The notes beneath the pieces were generated by a model, which was not told the DNA's origin, searched no databases, and was given only the letters and a program-made list of their open reading frames with translations. The position numbers were made by a program, and so were the translations under genes. 35,382 nt of DNA from an uncultured Collinsella sp. (GTDB lineage: Bacteria; Actinomycetota; Coriobacteriia; Coriobacteriales; Coriobacteriaceae). The DNA lies in assembly GCA_902493145.1 (NCBI GenBank), contig CABUOA010000021.1, positions 1 to 35,382 of the forward strand, in the 5' to 3' direction. Positions 31,957-35,382 of the stretch are shown piece by piece. Position 1 is the stretch's first letter. Every line of letters begins with the position of its first letter.

Positions 31957-32077
31957 CAAGTGAGTAGACTTTTTTGAACATCCCGAGCAGGCCGGTCATC
32001 CTGCTTTTCAAAACCGCAGGTAGATAGCTTGTTACAAAACTGTCTGGTCGCCAAAGTGCTAAAAGTCTACTCACTTA
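31957..32077. repeat. 121-bp inverted-repeat-ended intergenic element, copy 3
   Basis: It starts CAAGTGAGTAGACTTTTTT and ends AAAAGTCTACTCACTTA, with the central box AAAACCGCAGGTAGATAGCT. Sequence between box and ends differs from copies 1 and 2 while length is kept at exactly 121 bp. Its right end overlaps the last 7 bp of pdxR and supplies the TGA stop. Confidence 0.9.
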
Positions 32078-33507
32078 GGTTGCAGAGTGCTCCCCATTAG
32101 CTGCAATTCCAAGGTAGTTAGTACTTTTGGACTCAGATCGTCATACTGAACAAGAATTTGAGTTGAGTTTTCAGGGACAGATGCGCCATCGGCACACCAA
32201 AAACAGTCACCGATATCGATAAAAGGGATGCTCGAGCGCGTGAGGGCCCGTGCAAAAGAGCTTCCGCCCGCGTCACACTCCACGGCCACGACGCAGTAAA
32301 GGCCGGCGTCCGCGTACTCGATCGAGACTTCCCCTGCCGGAAACGTTTTCCGTACAAGCGCCGCCAGGCCATCACGCGCCCCACGAGCACGAGCGCGCAC
32401 GCGGTTCACATGTCGCTCGTAATCACCCGATTCCAGCAAACGCGCCAAGGCAACCTGATCAACAGAACTTACCGACGAGGCGTAGAAACCAAGGTTGCGT
32501 TTAAACCTCTCCATTAGTTCATCGGGCAGCACCATGTACGCCAAACGCAACGCCGATGAAAGACTCTTCGAAAACGTGTTGGTGTAGATAACCGACTGGG
32601 CGGCATCGATCGACGCGAGCGCGGGAATCGGCTTGCCGGCAAGGCGAAACTCACAATCAAAGTCGTCTTCGATGAGATACCGACCTGGCCGCTCGGCGGC
32701 CCAGCTCAGCAACGCATAGCGACGTGCAATGCTCGTCACAAGACCGGTCGGATACTGATGAGACGGCATCAGGTGAAGGACATCGGTCCCGGTTTTCTGC
32801 AGCGCGCTCAAGTCCACGCCCTCAGCATCCAACGGGATATGCCGCACTTCGCAACCCATGGCCTGATAGATGCGCGTCAAGCGCAAATAGCCTGGATCCT
32901 CGACGGCATACACCTTGTCCGCGCCAAGCAACTGAACCAACATGGTATCGAGCAGCTGGGCGCCCGCACCGATAACGATGTTGTCGGGGTCGACATTCAT
33001 GCCCCTTGTCCCGCGCAGATGGTGCGCAATCGCACGTCGCAGTCGAGCGGTGCCCTGCGCCGGTGCGGGCGAAAAGATTTCACGTTCGTCTTCGGACGTC
33101 AGCGTCGCCCGTAGCGCACTTTGCCAAAGCCGCGCCGCCTCCAAAGCGGAAGGAGAAAGTGCGTCGAATCGCTCTGCCTGCCCCATGGCATCATGCGCGC
33201 TGGGACCAACAGGGACAGCATCTCGGTCGATATCCCCCGCAGCAAAAGCCAAAACCGGCGCATCCGGAAGCTCGCACGCGTAGTAGCCACGACGCGGCAT
33301 CGAGCAAATATAGCCCTCGGCAAGCAACTGGCTATATGCATTCTCGATGGTAATGACACTGATACCCAAATGACTCGCAAAGGCGCGCTTAGACGGCAGA
33401 TGCTCCCCCGCCGCAATACGGCCAGCAACAATATCATCGCGAATTTGCTGGTAAACATACTCATAAAGCGATGCTTCGCCGCGATTTTCCAAATTGTAGT
33501 CAAGCAT
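32071..33507 (-). CDS. pdxR: PdxR: MocR/GntR-family regulator of PLP synthesis
   Basis: A 478-residue protein. A GntR winged helix (about 5-75, including LPSKRAFASHLGISVITIENAY) is fused to an aminotransferase fold (about 100-460). The PLP-binding lysine is in NTFSKSLSSALRLAY, and VIGAGAQLLDTMLVQLL and EDDFDCEFR are family signatures. ATG 33507 is chosen because AGGTGA lies about seven bases upstream and a longer TTG start would cover an operator half-site. It is divergent from pdxST. PdxR proteins sense PLP and control pdxST, so a feedback loop is likely. The stop codon lies in the terminal repeat of element copy 3, so the C-terminus may have been altered by its insertion. Confidence 0.92.
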   Translation of the reverse strand: MLDYNLENRGEASLYEYVYQQIRDDIVAGRIAAGEHLPSKRAFASHLGISVITIENAYSQLLAEGYICSMPRRGYYACELPDAPVLAFAAGDIDRDAVPVGPSAHDAMGQAERFDALSPSALEAARLWQSALRATLTSEDEREIFSPAPAQGTARLRRAIAHHLRGTRGMNVDPDNIVIGAGAQLLDTMLVQLLGADKVYAVEDPGYLRLTRIYQAMGCEVRHIPLDAEGVDLSALQKTGTDVLHLMPSHQYPTGLVTSIARRYALLSWAAERPGRYLIEDDFDCEFRLAGKPIPALASIDAAQSVIYTNTFSKSLSSALRLAYMVLPDELMERFKRNLGFYASSVSSVDQVALARLLESGDYERHVNRVRARARGARDGLAALVRKTFPAGEVSIEYADAGLYCVVAVECDAGGSSFARALTRSSIPFIDIGDCFWCADGASVPENSTQILVQYDDLSPKVLTTLELQLMGSTLQPK

Positions 33508-33518
33508 GGGTCTATCAC

Positions 33519-33560
33519 CTGACCTTATCGAATCATTCAATCTGGCATTAGTCTGACCTT
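33519..33560. promoter_or_regulatory. Candidate PdxR operator: CTGACCTT direct repeats
   Basis: CTGACCTT occurs at 33519-33526 and 33553-33560, spaced 34 bp (about three helical turns, same face) in the pdxR/pdxS divergent region. MocR-type regulators typically bind direct repeats spaced in this way. TATTAT (33563-33568) directly beyond the second copy is a -10 for pdxS; its -35 region is poor, as in activated promoters. Confidence 0.55.
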
Positions 33561-33652
33561 GTTATTATCTCGAAAACTGAGTATTTCGCCATACCCAGCT
33601 CCCCGATAGGATGTTCCGTCAAGCAATGTACATGCCAACCAAGGGAGCAACC

Positions 33653-34543
33653 ATGGCAGAACAGACCAGCAAGGCCGATCGCGTCAAACTCAATCGCGAA
33701 CTCGCGCAGATGCTCAAGGGCGGCGTCATCATGGACGTCACCACGCCCGAGCAAGCACGCATCGCCGAGGAGGCGGGCGCCTGCGCCGTCATGGCGCTCG
33801 AGCGTATCCCGGCCGACATCCGCGCCGCAGGCGGCGTCTCGCGCATGAGTGATCCCAAGATGATCAAGGGCATCCAGGAGGCCGTCTCCATCCCCGTTAT
33901 GGCCAAGTGTCGCATCGGTCACATTGTCGAGGCGCAGGTCCTGCAGGCCATCGAGATCGATTACATCGATGAGTCCGAGGTCCTCTCCCCTGCCGATGAC
34001 GTCTATCACATCGACAAGACCCAGTTTGACGTGCCATTTGTCTGCGGCGCCCGCGATCTGGGCGAGGCGCTGCGCCGTGTTGCCGAGGGCGCCACGATGA
34101 TTCGCACCAAGGGCGAGCCGGGCACGGGCGACGTCGTCCAGGCCGTGCGCCACATGCGCAAGATCCAAAAGCAGATCCGCGACGTTGTTGCCCTGCGCGA
34201 CGACGAGCTCTTTGAGGCAGCCAAGCAGCTGCAGGTTCCGGTCGAGCTGGTGCGCGAGGTCCATGCCACGGGCAAGCTCCCCGTCGTAAACTTTGCCGCC
34301 GGCGGAGTCGCGACCCCCGCCGACGCCGCGCTGATGATGCAGCTGGGCGCCGAGGGCGTCTTTGTTGGCTCGGGCATCTTTAAGAGCGGCGACCCCGCCA
34401 AGCGCGCCGCCGCCATCGTCAAGGCCGTGGCAAACTTCACCGACGCCAAGCTCATCGCCGAGCTTTCGGAGGACCTGGGCGAGGCCATGGTGGGCATCAA
34501 CGCCGACGAGATCGAGATCATCATGGAGGAGCGCGGGCGCTAG
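33653..34543 (+). CDS. pdxS: Pyridoxal 5'-phosphate synthase subunit PdxS
   Basis: A 296-residue protein. ATG 33653 has AAGGGAG five bases upstream. GGVIMDVTTPEQARIAEEAG, GGVSRMSDPKMIKGIQEAVS, PVMAKCRIGHIVEAQVL (with the first Schiff-base lysine) and IRTKGEPGTGDVVQAVRHMR (second catalytic lysine) are the highly conserved (beta/alpha)8 barrel signatures. It makes PLP from ribose 5-phosphate, glyceraldehyde 3-phosphate and ammonia as a dodecamer with PdxT. It is the first gene of the pdxST operon, divergent from its probable regulator. Confidence 0.98.
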   Translation: MAEQTSKADRVKLNRELAQMLKGGVIMDVTTPEQARIAEEAGACAVMALERIPADIRAAGGVSRMSDPKMIKGIQEAVSIPVMAKCRIGHIVEAQVLQAIEIDYIDESEVLSPADDVYHIDKTQFDVPFVCGARDLGEALRRVAEGATMIRTKGEPGTGDVVQAVRHMRKIQKQIRDVVALRDDELFEAAKQLQVPVELVREVHATGKLPVVNFAAGGVATPADAALMMQLGAEGVFVGSGIFKSGDPAKRAAAIVKAVANFTDAKLIAELSEDLGEAMVGINADEIEIIMEERGR

Positions 34544-34563
34544 TCCAGCAGAAAGGATCGCAC

Positions 34564-35151
34564 ATGAGCGATTATGCACACCAAACGGTTGCCGTGCTGG
34601 CGGTCCAAGGCGCTTTTGCCGAGCATGAGGCAAGGCTATCTGAGCTGGGCGCACGCTGTATTGAGCTGAGGCAGGCGGCTGATTTGAAGCAGAACTTTGA
34701 CCGTCTGGTACTTCCCGGCGGCGAGTCTACCGTTCAAGGGAAACTGCTTGATGAGTTGGGCATGCTCGAGGAGCTTCGTACCCGTATCGCTGAAGGCATG
34801 CCCGTCCTGGGCACCTGCGCCGGCCTGATTCTGCTGGCTCACGACCTTGCCGCTCATGACGATAAGGGCACGCCGCGTTTGGCAACCATGGATGTGCTCG
34901 TTGAGCGCAATGCCTATGGCAGACAGCTCGGCAGTTTTCGCACCAAGGGACAGGTAGACGGCATCGACGGTGAAGTGCCGCTGACATTTATCCGCGCGCC
35001 CCGCATCGTCGAGGTCCACGGCGACGCCAAGGCCTTGGCAGAGGTCGATGGCCGCATCGTCGCCGCCCGCCAGGGCAACCAGCTCGGCGTAACCTTCCAC
35101 CCCGAACTCGATGAAGACACCCGCCTCCACGAACTGTTCCTACAAATGTAG
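34564..35151 (+). CDS. pdxT: Pyridoxal 5'-phosphate synthase glutaminase subunit PdxT
   Basis: A 195-residue class I glutamine amidotransferase. It shows VLAVQGAFAEHEARL, LVLPGGEST, the nucleophile in VLGTCAGLILLA (C85) and the His-Glu pair in FHPELDED (H179, E181). It releases ammonia from glutamine and channels it to PdxS. It starts 20 bp after pdxS with AAAGGA seven bases upstream of ATG. The stop lies within a small palindrome (CCTACA-aa-TGTAGG, 35139-35152). Confidence 0.97.
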   Translation: MSDYAHQTVAVLAVQGAFAEHEARLSELGARCIELRQAADLKQNFDRLVLPGGESTVQGKLLDELGMLEELRTRIAEGMPVLGTCAGLILLAHDLAAHDDKGTPRLATMDVLVERNAYGRQLGSFRTKGQVDGIDGEVPLTFIRAPRIVEVHGDAKALAEVDGRIVAARQGNQLGVTFHPELDEDTRLHELFLQM

Positions 35152-35164
35152 GTAGAACAAAAAC

Positions 35165-35228
35165 GAGAGTGGATAATCTCCCACTTTGAGCTTGAATGCA
35201 GACTCAAACCGGGAGATTATCCACTCTC
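35165..35228. repeat. Perfect 18-bp palindrome with nested stem (first of three)
   Basis: GAGAGTGGATAATCTCCC (35165-35182) pairs perfectly with its complement at 35211-35228. Inside, TTTGAG and CTCAAA (35203-35208) pair again around a 12-base loop. It begins 13 bp after the pdxT stop, so it may terminate pdxST, but it has no U-run. Confidence 0.9.
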
Positions 35229-35238
35229 ATGCTATGTA

Positions 35239-35290
35239 GTCGTTGGGGACGTTCTTAAACGACTAGTCAAACAAGAACGTCCCCAACGAC
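35239..35290. repeat. Perfect 18-bp palindrome (second of three)
   Basis: GTCGTTGGGGACGTTCTT (35239-35256) pairs perfectly with 35273-35290; the 16-base loop itself contains GACTAGTC. It lies 10 bp after the previous palindrome. Paired imperfect or perfect palindromes of this kind are typical of REP/BIME-like intergenic elements. Confidence 0.9.
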
Positions 35291-35333
35291 CATATTGCGA
35301 TAGACGACCACGTTTGTCCAGATAAAACGGGAC

Positions 35334-35377
35334 TGCGGACAAAAAGTTGGACCATCAGGTCCGGTTTGGAGTCCGCA
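35334..35377. repeat. Third palindrome at the window edge
   Basis: TGCGGAC (35334-35340) pairs with GTCCGCA (35371-35377); inside, GGACC-atca-GGTCC (35349-35362) pairs again. It is cut close to the end of the window, so it may be the margin of a larger element. Confidence 0.65.
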
Positions 35378-35382
35378 TGACA

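Noticed and set aside
20856..32077. CRISPR array or short coding genes in the 121-bp repeats
   Set aside because: Copies are kilobases apart, palindromic and 121 bp long, with no regular spacers or cas genes. The small ORFs with KVYSL peptides run through the inverted repeats, occur on both strands and have no ribosome sites.
11568..35327. 17-bp near-match: TTTTATCTGGGCAAACG at 11568-11584 and its complement with one mismatch at 35311-35327
   Set aside because: A few such pairs are expected by chance in 35 kb and nothing else around the two sites aligns, so I do not call a repeat family from it.

Overview
The window looks like chromosome of a high-GC anaerobic actinomycete, most likely a Coriobacteriia member close to Collinsella. 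The basis is GC-rich codon use with strong AGGAGG-type ribosome sites, an N-terminal-rubredoxin (reverse) rubrerythrin, an electron-transfer-flavoprotein-linked lactate/glycolate dehydrogenase, a DUF3516 helicase, and the lack of respiratory genes. The genus is an inference. No rRNA, tRNA, CRISPR array, integrase or transposase gene was seen.

Layout. 1-4 kb: the tail of an HD-domain protein converges on a minus-strand operon (FAD-linked 2-hydroxyacid dehydrogenase, EtfB, and EtfA carrying an N-terminal 2x[4Fe-4S] ferredoxin), the composition of an electron-confurcating lactate dehydrogenase complex. 4.3-7.5 kb: a five-gene cell-surface cluster with a membrane-anchored beta protein, a WxL-like secreted protein, a tiny sortase-type protein with an odd LAQTD signal, and a large cysteine-containing secreted protein. 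7.6-8.4 kb: a DUF554 membrane protein.

8.4-14.1 kb is the most interesting part. It holds three genes: a TerB-N/TerB-C protein, a BrxD-like (DUF2791) ATPase and a BrxHI/Lhr-like SF2 helicase. A near-perfect LexA (SOS) box overlaps the presumed promoter, and a two-way hairpin lies between genes 2 and 3. It resembles a stand-alone fragment of BREX logic joined to a Ter-type protein, and is a candidate DNA-damage-inducible DNA-processing or anti-phage module.

14.2-26.9 kb is mostly housekeeping or RNA/DNA metabolism: a spermidine-synthase-like protein, Elp3, a DUF4097/XRE-membrane regulator pair, a methyltransferase, a TrmB-like enzyme, a DUF3516 helicase, a DUF2130 coiled-coil protein, a metallophosphoesterase and a HIRAN protein. 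27-30.4 kb: an alcohol/aldehyde dehydrogenase operon, then rubrerythrin. 30.5-35.2 kb: an AT-richer solitary nuclease-like gene, then PdxR divergent from PdxST (vitamin B6 synthesis).

Three 121-bp copies of an intergenic element with terminal inverted repeats and a conserved central box lie at 20856, 30537 and 31957. Two of them supply the stop codon of the adjacent gene. The last 220 bp hold three successive palindromes.
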